A stretch of DNA of 64,000 bases from contig CAVXFS010000004.1 of NCBI GenBank assembly GCA_963761115.1, positions 248,001-312,000 on the forward strand, given 5' to 3'. The position numbers were made by a program, and so were the translations under genes. Positions 19,103-28,054 of this stretch are shown in pieces. Position 1 is the first letter of the stretch; each line of letters begins with the position of its first letter. This DNA comes from CAVXFS01 sp963761115 (GTDB taxonomy: Bacteria > Pseudomonadota > Gammaproteobacteria > Burkholderiales > Gallionellaceae). The notes under the pieces are model-generated. The model saw nothing but the letters and a program-made list of their open reading frames with translations, made no database searches and was not told where the DNA came from.

Positions 19103-19127
19103 CGGCCGCTCAAGCGGCCGTTTTTTT
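19103..19127 (+). terminator. Rho-independent terminator after ssb
   Basis: A perfect inverted repeat CGGCCGC-TCAA-GCGGCCG (stem of seven or eight G/C-rich pairs, loop of four) is followed directly by seven T residues. It lies 20 bases after the ssb stop codon and should end the yajR-ssb transcript, separating it from the pilus genes. Confidence 0.93.
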
Positions 19128-19517
19128 GCCCGGCAAAAGCTTATTTTGTAGCCGGCTCATCCGGTTGCAAGTGGGATTGGAATGCGGGTTACGGTGAAAT
19201 AATATGGGTTACCCGGCACCATAAATTTACCGGTCGTGTATTTATTTTGCACCCGATGAGTTCATGCATTGTGCTGGCGGGGATTTAATGATAATAATGC
19301 GCTCAAGATATTCCCGGAATAATTGATTCGATAAATGCCTGGACTCGAATCCTTGCGAAGTTTTGTTGTGATAGCAAAATGAGGCAATAAAAAATCGGGC
19401 TGGCAGTATTCTGGAATTTGAATTTCTTGTCTTGATGTACCATCAAAAAGGAAGAGTTTTGATGAGTGGGGTCTTTAAGAATGAAGTGCAAGCGATGTTT
19501 TTTAATGGAGAGAAATC
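19128..19517. other. Intergenic region upstream of the pilus locus
   Basis: About 390 bases more A+T-rich than the flanking genes. It must hold the promoter for the long pilus gene run. I looked for sigma-54 and sigma-70 elements and found none I would defend. A GGAGAG ribosome site lies six bases before the prepilin ATG at 19518. Confidence 0.5.
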
Positions 19518-20372
19518 ATGAAAACAATACATAGGGGCAGTTTCAAAGGGCAAATGCAGAAAGGTTTTACGCTCGTGGAGTTGGCTATCGTGCTGGTCAT
19601 CGCAGGCATTATTCTGGTGGCCGTGCTCAAGGGGACGGATGCCATCAACAAGGCCAAGGTGGAACGCGCTGTGGCTGACTTGAGGGGTTTGCAGGGCATG
19701 GTTCTGGAAACCCAGAAGCGGGTCAATCGATTGCCGGGAGATTGCAACAACGATGGTGTGGTCAACCTTTCGGTTCCCTTGACCAGTACCATAGGCCTGA
19801 CCACTTCTCTGGTTGATAAGTTCGTCCGCGACCCGCTCGCATTGTCGGTCTGTGGCGTTGTGACTTATCCCCCAGGCACGATCAACGACCTTGGAGACTC
19901 GACTCCAACGACGCCGGTTGCTGGCCCGCCGACGGTTGCCGCAGATAATTACAACCTGGTGTATAACGAGTTGCGCCGTGCCGGTGTGGTTGATGCCCAT
20001 CGTACTAACGAAGAATTGGCGCGCCACGGATTCGGGGACTATTACCTGGTCAGCTCGATGAATAACGGCGCAGTTCCGCTTCAAAACGCCAATGTGATCA
20101 TCATGTACGGCATTCCGGTGTGGCTTGCGGAAGCCATCGATGCCGAAATTGACGGCGTCGCAGCGAACTATGCAAACAATGGAGTCACGGATGGCTCAGC
20201 CTGTAATGGGCGGGTACGTCGCTGGGACGTAAACGTGACGACTCCGTCCAATGTGTTCGCTTGTGTAGCCGGCGCATATGACGACAAGGCGGCAGCGGGA
20301 GATCACTTGCTGAGCCGTGACGATCTTGTTTCGATCAGCTATCAGTTCGACACCATGAAGCTGCAAAACTAA
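19518..20372 (+). CDS. Type IV prepilin-like protein, canonical N-terminus
   Basis: A 284-residue prepilin with a class III signal: a 15-residue basic leader ending in QKG, cleaved before FTLVELAIVLVIAGIIL, with the conserved glutamate at position five of the mature protein. A GGAGAG site lies six bases before the ATG. The long globular domain (about 240 residues) is larger than the usual MSHA major pilin, and the segment NRLPGDCNNDGVVN is typical of large environmental prepilins of this kind. It is first in the run of pilus genes. It may be the major subunit or a minor one; expression level cannot be judged from sequence. Confidence 0.85.
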   Translation: MKTIHRGSFKGQMQKGFTLVELAIVLVIAGIILVAVLKGTDAINKAKVERAVADLRGLQGMVLETQKRVNRLPGDCNNDGVVNLSVPLTSTIGLTTSLVDKFVRDPLALSVCGVVTYPPGTINDLGDSTPTTPVAGPPTVAADNYNLVYNELRRAGVVDAHRTNEELARHGFGDYYLVSSMNNGAVPLQNANVIIMYGIPVWLAEAIDAEIDGVAANYANNGVTDGSACNGRVRRWDVNVTTPSNVFACVAGAYDDKAAAGDHLLSRDDLVSISYQFDTMKLQN

Positions 20373-20483
20373 GTTGATTTGATTATGCCTGCAGCTTCTA
20401 GCTGCGGGCGCCTTTCCCGGCGGAACTGGCGCTACTGGGAAAAGCGGGAAATGCCGGTGATAAATTCAGGGGTGGATGCATCA

Positions 20484-20741
20484 ATGGATAAAGTCGAGGG
20501 GCGGAGATCCCGCTGGGCCGCTGCCGGGTTTCTCTGGTCTATACCGCTGACTCAGCGCTTGCTCGTGCTGGCAGGGCTGGTGTTGATAGGCTTTGGCTAT
20601 TCGCTGATCCTGAATTCCTCTGATATCCCCAATGCAGCAGATGTGCAAGCAGTGAGCCGCAATGCTCTCGGCGGCATGGCGCTGGTGATTTGCGGTGGCG
20701 TGGTCGAGGTGTTGCTGCTGCTGGACCATATGCGGCACTGA
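20484..20741 (+). CDS. Small hypothetical membrane protein
   Basis: An 85-residue protein from the ATG at 20484, preceded by AGGGGTGG eight bases upstream; the open frame also extends to 20379. Two hydrophobic segments are visible: RLLVLAGLVLIGFGYSLIL near residue 25 and GGMALVICGGVVEVLLLL near residue 63, joined by a short polar loop. I do not recognise it. Its place between prepilin and assembly genes suggests a link to the pilus locus, but it could be unrelated. Confidence 0.5.
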   Translation: MDKVEGRRSRWAAAGFLWSIPLTQRLLVLAGLVLIGFGYSLILNSSDIPNAADVQAVSRNALGGMALVICGGVVEVLLLLDHMRH

Positions 20742-20925
20742 GGGTATACAAGAGGTGTTACATGCTACATGCGAATTTTCTGCATGCGAAGCTGTACGCA
20801 GATTTGCTGATACTTTCGCATATGGTTATGAAGGGTGACATAAAGACCGGTTGTGGTAGGGCGACAGTGATCAGAGATTCAGAAAAACATAAAAAACTGC
20901 GCAGACAGGGAATCGGGGAAGGCTA

Positions 20926-22290
20926 ATGGACAAGCAACTGCTGGTTACGCTGGTTGAAGACAACGGATTGCCCAGGGCGCATTACGTGATGGTAAGCGGG
21001 CGCAGGGTGTTATCCAAGGGCGAATGCGCGCCCGGTGAATTACCCCGTATCGATGAAGCACGCGCGGTCATTTTTTCCCGCGGCGGCTATTTTGACCGGG
21101 CCGAGGTCGAGGTCCGCAACATCCGCACTTTGCCGTTTCAGGCGCGCCGTATCATCGGGAGCGCGTTGGCTTTCAATGAGCCGTTCAAGGTGCGGTACGA
21201 CTCGGTCGAGAAAGTTGCCGGACGCTATCGCCTGGATCTGGTAGCTGCCCCCGACGGCGACATTCGTGGGGCTTTGGAAACGTTGCCGATAACGAATTTG
21301 CCTTTCACCCGCCTGGTACTGGCGGAAACGGCGATCGCTGCATTGGTGGGTGCGGAGACCAGTGAGCCGGCGCGCGTAATGTGGATGCGTGGTGGCGTAC
21401 TGGTGGGCATGCTGGTGGAGCAGGGCGTGGTGCTGGCTCGCTCGACCGACCGTCCGGCGCCGGGAGAAACGGATATTGCGCCGCGCCTGGTGCGGGTGCG
21501 CGGCGCACTGGATGTTGCCGCGCGCCGCCTGTTCCCGGAACGTGAAGTGCCGCTACTCCTGGTCCTGGGTGATTTGCACAGGGCTGATGGTGACGGAATG
21601 GGCAACGACAGGCCATCCCAGGTGATGGAAGCCCGCCTGGCGCGGCGCTTTTCCGGCGTGGATGAAAACTTCGTGCTGGCCTGGCCGGAACTCTTTGGCC
21701 TGATCACTGTGCTCCCATGCTACAGCCTGCTCGAGGCAGGTTATCAGGAAGAAGCGATAGTCAGTCGTTATGCGAAATGGGCAGGTATCGGCCTGTTGGC
21801 GTTGGGGCTGTTGATGCTGGTGGGAGGCTATTACCGTTACAGCCACTGGAAAGTCACCAAGTCCGAACTGGCAGAACGAAATACCAGGTTGACTGCCGAT
21901 TATGCGGCCATCAAGAATCAATTGCCCTCGCCGGAGATGCTGGCGATCCTGCAGCAGCGGATAAATGTGCAGAATGGACTCAGCGATTTTCGTGTGGACT
22001 CATTCCTCAGCTGGGTCAGCCGCATCACGCCTGAAGGGGCATTGGTGCGCCGTCTGGCTGTCAGCAAGGGAGGCACCGGCCCAGCTGCCTCCCCCCCGGA
22101 GGGTACCCTGTCGATGACCATAGAATGGGAAGTGGCAGGCGACTATGCCACTGTGGAACGGATGACTGCCGGCCTGCTGGCGCGACTCGGCGATCGTGCA
22201 AAGCTGTCCGATAGCAAGCTGGAATACCTGCCGGATCATAATGCCAAATTCACCACCGTACTGGCGCCTGTTGCCGGCGCGTTCAGGTAG
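20926..22290 (+). CDS. Pilus assembly protein, PilM/PilN-like fusion (GspL-like)
   Basis: A 454-residue protein. The N-terminal 280 residues are soluble and look like a divergent PilM/GspL actin-like cytoplasmic domain. A single membrane segment WAGIGLLALGLLMLVGGYY lies near residue 285, followed by a short coil and a PilN-like periplasmic domain (SFLSWVSRITPEGALVRRLA near residue 360). This equals the GspL layout, linking the cytoplasmic ATPase to the periplasmic alignment complex. It sits directly before the ATPase gene, six bases away, as expected. Sequence similarity to known PilM proteins is weak; assignment rests on architecture and neighbours. Confidence 0.68.
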   Translation: MDKQLLVTLVEDNGLPRAHYVMVSGRRVLSKGECAPGELPRIDEARAVIFSRGGYFDRAEVEVRNIRTLPFQARRIIGSALAFNEPFKVRYDSVEKVAGRYRLDLVAAPDGDIRGALETLPITNLPFTRLVLAETAIAALVGAETSEPARVMWMRGGVLVGMLVEQGVVLARSTDRPAPGETDIAPRLVRVRGALDVAARRLFPEREVPLLLVLGDLHRADGDGMGNDRPSQVMEARLARRFSGVDENFVLAWPELFGLITVLPCYSLLEAGYQEEAIVSRYAKWAGIGLLALGLLMLVGGYYRYSHWKVTKSELAERNTRLTADYAAIKNQLPSPEMLAILQQRINVQNGLSDFRVDSFLSWVSRITPEGALVRRLAVSKGGTGPAASPPEGTLSMTIEWEVAGDYATVERMTAGLLARLGDRAKLSDSKLEYLPDHNAKFTTVLAPVAGAFR

Positions 22291-22296
22291 CCGGCC

Positions 22297-23928
22297 ATGG
22301 ATAGCAAGTACCCGCCTGTCGGTCAACTGCTGAAAGACGCCGGAATCATTACCGATGAAATGATCGCCTACGCGCTGACCATACAGCGCGTTTCACGTGA
22401 ACGTCTGGGCGATGTGCTGCTGCGGCTGCGTTGCGTCACCGATACCGAAATGGCGCGCGTGCTGGCGAAACAGACCAGTCTGCCGTACGATCCGCTGGAC
22501 AACTATTCGATGGATGCGGATGCGCTGGGCCAACTGCCTTTCAATGTTGCCCAGAAGCTCGGCCTGCTGCCCCTCAGGGTCAAGGACAATCATCTGGTCG
22601 TCGCCGTGCATGACCCATTCAATGAGGAGATCGGCACCCGCATCGGCCACTTTACCAGTTACCCCTTGAAATTGGTCGTTGCACCTGCATCACGCCTGCA
22701 TCGTTTGATCCAGCGCGCTTACTACATCGCCGAACATCCGATCGATGAAGAGATCGAGCGCATCTCCGTAACCATCCTGTCAGGCCATGAGTTCAGCTCT
22801 GAGCGACTGCTGGATCTGCTGATCTCAGCAGCGATCGACCTGCATGCTTCGGACCTGCACATCAGCCCGACGCCTGTCGTTACGCTGGTTTCCTATCGCG
22901 TGGATGGCGTGCTCCAGTTGCGTTACGCCTTGCCGGCCCTGGCGCATGGTCGGGTAGTGTCCACCTGCAAGGTGCGCGCCGGTCTGGACATTGCCGATTC
23001 CACTCGCGCCCAGGACGGGCGCATGAGCTTTACCTTCCTCGAGGGCAAATACGATTTGCGCGTTTCCGCCATGCCCGCCACCCAGGGAGAAAACCTGGCG
23101 GTGCGCATCCTGTCGGGCGGCGGCGAATTGATCTCCCTGGAAGATGTCGGTTTCAACAAGGATCAACTGGCGGTCATACGCACCATGACGTCCCGTCCGT
23201 TCGGCACCATCCTGGTGACCGGTCCCACCGGCAGCGGCAAGACTACAACCTTGTACGGCATGCTGCGGCGTATCAACGCCATGGAAAAGAACGTGCTCGC
23301 CATCGAAGACCCGGTCGAATACCAGATGCCGCTGGTGCGGCAGGTGGAAGTCAACGAGAAGGCCGGTATCGTTTTTTCCGGCGCGGTCCGCAGTTTTCTG
23401 CGCCAGGATCCGGACGTGATCCTGGTCGGCGAAATACGCGATGAGGAAACGGCCACCCAGGCCATGCGCGCCGCGCAGACCGGTCACCTGGTATTTTCCA
23501 GTCTGCATACCAACGATGCACTGGGTGCCGTGATGCGCTTGCGCGATCTGGGGGTGGAGAATTATGTGCTGTCGTCATCCCTGAACGTTATCGTCGCACA
23601 GCGCCTGCTGCGCCGCCTGTGCCAGCATTGCAAGCGTTCGGTGAGAGCGGCTTCCGGCGCTCTGTGGAACGGGCTGCCGCTGAGCTCGTTGTATGAGCAT
23701 GTCGGCTGCGACCATTGCCGGAGTACCGGTTACATGGGGCGCCGCGCGGTGGCTGAAGTGTTGGTGATAGATGATGAATTGCGCCACCTGATAGATAACG
23801 GCTCCAGTCCCTACGAACTGGAGCGCGTCACCCGCGAGCGCGGGCAGGTCACCATGCGCGACGTTGCGCGCAAATTGGTGGCGGATGGAATTACCGATAT
23901 CGATGAGTTCGAGCGGGTGCTGCCATGA
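22297..23928 (+). CDS. mshE: Pilus assembly ATPase, GspE/PilB/MshE family
   Basis: A 543-residue hexameric ATPase driving pilus polymerisation. The N-terminus has two MshEN-type blocks: GQLLKDAGIITDEMIAYAL, and ERLGDVLLRLRCVTDTEMAR followed by VLAKQ, close to the c-di-GMP-binding consensus. The core has Walker A GPTGSGKTTTLYGML near residue 309, the Asp box AIEDPVEYQMP, Walker B DPDVILVGEIRDEETA and the His box TGHLVFSSLHTNDALG. A C-terminal CQHC...CDHC zinc motif (residues about 440-475) is intact. It neighbours the platform protein. PilB or GspE are alternative names; the MSHA name rests on the secretin and MshM in the same run. Confidence 0.92.
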   Translation: MDSKYPPVGQLLKDAGIITDEMIAYALTIQRVSRERLGDVLLRLRCVTDTEMARVLAKQTSLPYDPLDNYSMDADALGQLPFNVAQKLGLLPLRVKDNHLVVAVHDPFNEEIGTRIGHFTSYPLKLVVAPASRLHRLIQRAYYIAEHPIDEEIERISVTILSGHEFSSERLLDLLISAAIDLHASDLHISPTPVVTLVSYRVDGVLQLRYALPALAHGRVVSTCKVRAGLDIADSTRAQDGRMSFTFLEGKYDLRVSAMPATQGENLAVRILSGGGELISLEDVGFNKDQLAVIRTMTSRPFGTILVTGPTGSGKTTTLYGMLRRINAMEKNVLAIEDPVEYQMPLVRQVEVNEKAGIVFSGAVRSFLRQDPDVILVGEIRDEETATQAMRAAQTGHLVFSSLHTNDALGAVMRLRDLGVENYVLSSSLNVIVAQRLLRRLCQHCKRSVRAASGALWNGLPLSSLYEHVGCDHCRSTGYMGRRAVAEVLVIDDELRHLIDNGSSPYELERVTRERGQVTMRDVARKLVADGITDIDEFERVLP

Positions 23929-24064
23929 TGAGGTATCCGGTATTCGTGACTACAGTTCCAGTCAGTGCTGGATGGGCCGGATACGGCAAGATCCTCGCGA
24001 CCGCTGTGGAGCAACAATGTGAGCAAGCGCAACAGTGTGGTGTTTTCCGGGCAGGGAGCGGCAG

Positions 24065-25279
24065 ATGTCCTGGATAATCTATTCCGCGATAACTGCTGAT
24101 GGCGACATCGTGCGCCGCAGCGGGCGCTTCGATAATATCGATGTGCTTGACCAGGACCTGACTCGCAGTGGCGAGGAAGTCATCAATTTCTTCGAACTGC
24201 CCGATGTCGTTTACCATATCCGCCAATGGGTCATTGGGCGCTTGCGACCCAGGGAAGTGGCGGAATTCTGTTCCATGTTATCCATGTATGTTTCTGGCGG
24301 GGTGGATCTCCAGTCTGCACTGATAGACATGGAGCATGCCTCCCGCACAGTGGCCTTTCGACATGTGGTCATCGAATTGCGCCAATCGCTGCTGAACGGT
24401 TTTCCACTTTCCTACGCGATGCGCGAAACCGGCCAATTCCCGGAGGAAGTGATTGCGCTGGCCCGTATCGGCGAGGAATCCGGCACGCTGGACCGGGTGC
24501 TGCGCGATGCCGGGCTGCATATAGAGCGGGTTGAAGCGATCAAGTCGACAGCCAGGCGATCGATGATCTATCCGGCATTTTCGATTGCGGTGATCGGCGG
24601 CGGTGCATTGTTCTGGCTGACTTTCGTGATCCCGAAGATTGCCGAGGTGTTCAAGAGTATCGACATTAAATTGCCGGCTTCCACCATGATGCTGGTCGGC
24701 ATATCCAACTGGGTGGTCGAATTCTGGTGGATACTGGCATTTATCTTTATCGCTGCGCCCATCCTGTTTTTCCTGGCGCGCCGCAACCAGGGTTTCCGCT
24801 ACGAAACCGATCGCATTGCCTGGTACTTCCCTATCTTTGGCCGTATTACCAGGAACGGCCAGATGGCGTTCTATTTTCAGTACCTCGGTCTCATGTACGG
24901 CTCCGGCGTGGTCATCACCCAGGCGCTGGAGACGCTGACTCATTCCATGCAGAACCTGTATCTGCGCAGCCGGGTGCTTGGTGTGATCGAGCGCCTGCGT
25001 TCGGGCGAGTCGCTGGTGGAAGCAATGGACCGCACCGGGATCTTCGAGCCGCTGGCGGTGCGCATGATCGGGATAGGCGAGGAAACCGGCCAGATCGAAT
25101 CGCAATTGAAAAAGCTCGGCGAGATCTATTACGCCCGGTTGAACTCGCTGGTCGATGCGCTGGCCAAGATCCTGGAGCCGACACTGTTGATCATCATGGC
25201 GATCCTGCTTGGTTTCTTCATCATCGCCGTCATTGGACCGATCTATGCGTCGATAGGCAAGCTGGGAGGTGTGTCATGA
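24065..25279 (+). CDS. mshG: Pilus platform protein, GspF/PilC/MshG family
   Basis: A 404-residue inner-membrane platform protein with the duplicated T2SSF layout. The first domain has EFCSMLSMYVSGGVDLQSAL and IARIGEESGTLDRVL-like sequence near residues 70-150; the second has FYFQYLGLMYGSGVVITQAL and RMIGIGEETGQIESQL. Three membrane segments are visible, the last ending GFFIIAVIGPIYASI. An in-frame start exists at 24035, but the ATG at 24065 has GGGAG upstream and begins the recognised domain. The stop codon overlaps the next start as ATGA. About 135 bases separate it from the ATPase gene, unusually loose for this operon. Confidence 0.9.
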   Translation: MSWIIYSAITADGDIVRRSGRFDNIDVLDQDLTRSGEEVINFFELPDVVYHIRQWVIGRLRPREVAEFCSMLSMYVSGGVDLQSALIDMEHASRTVAFRHVVIELRQSLLNGFPLSYAMRETGQFPEEVIALARIGEESGTLDRVLRDAGLHIERVEAIKSTARRSMIYPAFSIAVIGGGALFWLTFVIPKIAEVFKSIDIKLPASTMMLVGISNWVVEFWWILAFIFIAAPILFFLARRNQGFRYETDRIAWYFPIFGRITRNGQMAFYFQYLGLMYGSGVVITQALETLTHSMQNLYLRSRVLGVIERLRSGESLVEAMDRTGIFEPLAVRMIGIGEETGQIESQLKKLGEIYYARLNSLVDALAKILEPTLLIIMAILLGFFIIAVIGPIYASIGKLGGVS

Positions 25280-26334
25280 AGTACCAGCACGCCTTTACCA
25301 TGATCGAGATGACCATCGTGCTGATCATCATCGGCATCCTGACGGCAACGCTGGCGCCGATGTTGCTGCGCAACCATACCAGTACTATGGAAGAGCGGGA
25401 CAGGCTGGCGCTGGAAGAAGCGAAAACGGCGATCATCAATTATGCGATCAGTTTCGGCGGTATCCCCGATCCTGTCGCCGGTGCGATGCCTGCAGTCACT
25501 GCGTTCGGCGTCAACAACTGGGGCGCATTCGGCGGTACCACCAATCCATTCCGGCTGGATGTGAATGACACGCTCAAGTCGAGTTGCGTCAATGACGCCA
25601 ATCCGGCCACTTGTCCCACCACGCCGGGTTCTTCCACGGGGGGAGATAGAGTGGTGTTCTGTCAGGCGGTGAATGCGCAGATGACAACGACTGCTCCTTC
25701 AGGCCTGCCGCAGGTCTGCCTCGACACGGCTGACCGTACGTCGTCGGCGTGCGCTGCTGCCAGCCCGGCTGCTTTTGTGCTGTACAGCACTGGAACCGAC
25801 CGCCGACCCGACCAGGAAAACAACGAGGCCAGCACGGTGGGGACTATGCTGAACAACCGTATATACGAGAATGACAAGCGTGGCATCAATAACAGTCCGG
25901 GCGTCGATCACTATGACGACCAGGTGATGAGTTATCCGGCTTCGGCGTTCGCGCGCGACTGCCGTGAAAAGATGGGCGTGGCGCCGGAGGCGATGAACTG
26001 CTGGACCGGAAGGAAGTCGCTGGTGGTCAGCAACCTGCTGGCGGCGTCGAGCGTGTGGTACACGACCACGGCGAATGAATCGGTGCCTCCGGGCAGCACA
26101 GCGACCAATGCGGGCGCCAACATCGCATGCACGGGTATCGCGCCGAATGGCATTTCCGCGCCGGTTTGCCAGAGCCGAAATGGCGGCACCAATATGCTTA
26201 ACGTGTACCTGGTTTCGAGTTGCAGCGGTCCGCCTGTGGCTAGTGCTGCGGTTGCAGCGCTGGACAGCAACAGCGATGGCGTTGCTAACGTGACCGTGAC
26301 CGGAACCGGCACGCCAGTACTCACGGGCCAATGA
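25276..26334 (+). CDS. Large prepilin-like protein A
   Basis: A 352-residue prepilin with a short leader MKYQHA followed by FTMIEMTIVLIIIGILTAT. Alanine replaces the usual glycine before the cleavage site, while glutamate five is kept. The large globular part has a segment FGVNNWGAFGGTTNPF and a block YENDKRGINNSPGVDHYDDQ also found in the next gene, so the two are paralogues. Several cysteines suggest disulfides. GGGAGGT precedes the ATG, which overlaps the platform gene stop codon. It ends with an ATGA overlap to the next gene. Likely a minor pilin of a tip or initiation complex. Confidence 0.8.
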   Translation: MKYQHAFTMIEMTIVLIIIGILTATLAPMLLRNHTSTMEERDRLALEEAKTAIINYAISFGGIPDPVAGAMPAVTAFGVNNWGAFGGTTNPFRLDVNDTLKSSCVNDANPATCPTTPGSSTGGDRVVFCQAVNAQMTTTAPSGLPQVCLDTADRTSSACAAASPAAFVLYSTGTDRRPDQENNEASTVGTMLNNRIYENDKRGINNSPGVDHYDDQVMSYPASAFARDCREKMGVAPEAMNCWTGRKSLVVSNLLAASSVWYTTTANESVPPGSTATNAGANIACTGIAPNGISAPVCQSRNGGTNMLNVYLVSSCSGPPVASAAVAALDSNSDGVANVTVTGTGTPVLTGQ

Positions 26335-27932
26335 ACAAGAACATGATGAATTCGCTCAGACAACAAAACGGCATCAGCGTGATCGGCATAGTCATCGTGC
26401 TGATCATCGTGGGCGCGCTGGTGGCGGGCCTGACGCCGATGTTGCTGACGAAACACGATCAGCTGGCGCAAGTGTCTGATCTGCACGCGCTGGAGTTGGC
26501 AAAGACGGCGATCGTCAGTTATGCGCTGAGCAAGGGCAATATCCCGTTCCTGCCAGGCGCCACATCCAGTTGCGTGCAGGGCTTGATGCCTTCAAGCACA
26601 AGTCCATATGAAGCGCTCGGGGTGAATAACTGGGGCGTGCTGGGCCGGCAAAATCCGTTTTGCATGGATGTGAACACAGCCTTGACAGGTCCCACGCCCA
26701 TCCAGTTATGTCAGCAGGCAAAGATCCAACTGACGATACCGGGAACCGTTCCGCGTATATGCCGGGATTCGGCATGCGCAGACTCCACTGCGGTGGCTTT
26801 CGTCCTGTACAGCTCGGGCAATGACCGTATCGGCAATCTACATAATTCGGGTGCTCCCGCGCCCCGTTTGTACGAAAACGACAATCACGGCATCGACAAC
26901 AGCGCCGGTGCAACGCATTACGACGATCAACTGGTGTCGTATTCCCTGGGCGATCTGGTTGGCGCCTGCGTAAAGGCGGGCTTGCTGCCGCCGCCGCCGG
27001 TCTGCACGCCGACTGCCACGCCTGCGACGATTGCTTCGGGCGGCTCTTCCACTGTTGCGGCCAATTGCACCAACGGTCCCACATCCTGGACCTGGACCAG
27101 CAACCCGCTTGCCAGCCCTGCTCCGAGTGGAGCGGTTGGCACGGTTACACTGACCGCCACCACGACCTATACCGTTATCGCCAGCAATGCCGGCGGCAAC
27201 AGCGCGCCCGCCAGTGTGACGGTGAATGTGGCGTCTTGTCCTGCAGGTGAAAAGGCCATAACAATTAACAATAATGATCCTGGTAAAGCTATATATTATT
27301 CCGTGTATTCTTCCCCAAGCGTCTGCACCAATCTCAATACTATTATGATTAAAAAAGGTGAGTCTGTGCCTGTAGTCTGTACTTCTGAAGGAGCTGGATT
27401 GGAGATATGGAGTAAAAACCCGTGCAAGGGTGACGAGATTTTACACCGTGGGGCATTGAGCGCGCTGGATACGGACGGTAACGGGACTGTGGAGTGTGAC
27501 GTGCCCACCGCCGCTCCCCCCCTTCCGCTATATGTAAATAGAGGATCAAACCATGACACATTTCGGAAAAACATCATTTCTCTGGCTGCTTGCAGGATCC
27601 GTCGCCCTGGCGGTCGGCATGTTGACGCATTCGGTGATCAACGCCAATGTCAAGAGAACCGACAGTTCACTGCAACAGTTGAAGCAATCGGAAGAAGAAT
27701 TTGCGCGCGTCAAGACGCAGTTGGCGAAATGGGAAAGGGCAAAGGCCAGCGGCGCGGTGACGCTGCCACGTGTGCAACCAGTGGCGTTGACCGCCGAATT
27801 TGCACCGGAAGAATTGCCGGGTATCAGCCGCGTTTTGTCGGGCATGTATGCCGACCACGGCTTCCTGAACCTGAAAAGCTTTACTTACCAATGGGGCACC
27901 AACAAGACCGTGCACATGGAGGTGTTGGGTGA
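26331..27932 (+). CDS. Large prepilin-like protein B, GspK-like N-terminus, probable 3' frameshift
   Basis: The leader ends in QQNG before ISVIGIVIVLIIVGALVAG, and position five of the mature protein is glycine where prepilins normally have glutamate, the GspK hallmark. Residues about 45-205 match prepilin A (GVNNWGVLGRQNPF, ATHYDDQLVSY). Next comes a Ser/Thr-rich Ig-like domain (about 220-300), then an A+T-rich stretch (27250-27480) unlike its surroundings. As read, the frame continues to 27932 and overlaps the following gene by 380 bases. A run of seven C at 27516-27522 precedes this: one C more or less would stop translation at 27539-27541 or 27535-27537, just before the next ribosome site. 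The natural product is therefore probably about 402-404 residues. Confidence 0.72.
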   Translation: MNKNMMNSLRQQNGISVIGIVIVLIIVGALVAGLTPMLLTKHDQLAQVSDLHALELAKTAIVSYALSKGNIPFLPGATSSCVQGLMPSSTSPYEALGVNNWGVLGRQNPFCMDVNTALTGPTPIQLCQQAKIQLTIPGTVPRICRDSACADSTAVAFVLYSSGNDRIGNLHNSGAPAPRLYENDNHGIDNSAGATHYDDQLVSYSLGDLVGACVKAGLLPPPPVCTPTATPATIASGGSSTVAANCTNGPTSWTWTSNPLASPAPSGAVGTVTLTATTTYTVIASNAGGNSAPASVTVNVASCPAGEKAITINNNDPGKAIYYSVYSSPSVCTNLNTIMIKKGESVPVVCTSEGAGLEIWSKNPCKGDEILHRGALSALDTDGNGTVECDVPTAAPPLPLYVNRGSNHDTFRKNIISLAACRIRRPGGRHVDAFGDQRQCQENRQFTATVEAIGRRICARQDAVGEMGKGKGQRRGDAATCATSGVDRRICTGRIAGYQPRFVGHVCRPRLPEPEKLYLPMGHQQDRAHGGVG

Positions 27933-27951
27933 CAAGATATTCTTGCATTGA
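27553..27951 (+). CDS. PilO/GspM-like inner-membrane alignment protein
   Basis: A 132-residue protein with one N-terminal membrane segment (FLWLLAGSVALAVGMLTHSV), a short coiled coil (LKQSEEEFARVKTQLAKWER) and a small C-terminal domain (LSGMYADHGFLNLKSFTYQW) that could form the ferredoxin-like fold of PilO or GspM. GAGG lies eight bases before the ATG, which supports it over the overlapping frame from the gene upstream. Position in the operon fits an alignment-complex subunit. It is shorter than typical PilO (about 200) and the assignment rests on layout. Confidence 0.65.
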   Translation: MTHFGKTSFLWLLAGSVALAVGMLTHSVINANVKRTDSSLQQLKQSEEEFARVKTQLAKWERAKASGAVTLPRVQPVALTAEFAPEELPGISRVLSGMYADHGFLNLKSFTYQWGTNKTVHMEVLGDKIFLH

Positions 27952-28054
27952 GACAGTCGTTCGCCGCTGGCACAGGCCGGTGGTTCTGGATGGACGGCGG
28001 AGACGCGCAAACATGGCGCTTGTCTTTGACGATTGCAGGTAGGAGGGAGTTGCT

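Noticed and set aside
20690..20926. Possible 78-residue gene before the PilM/PilN-like gene
   Set aside because: It overlaps the end of the small membrane protein gene, lacks a ribosome site at its possible starts, and shows no protein-like pattern.
23927..24076. Small frame between the ATPase and platform genes
   Set aside because: About 50 residues with no ribosome site or recognisable pattern; the 135-base gap is better seen as spacer.
27554..27932. C-terminal extension of the GspK-like prepilin over the next gene
   Set aside because: The other frame in this stretch has a good ribosome site, a membrane segment and a PilO-like layout; the extension is basic and patternless.
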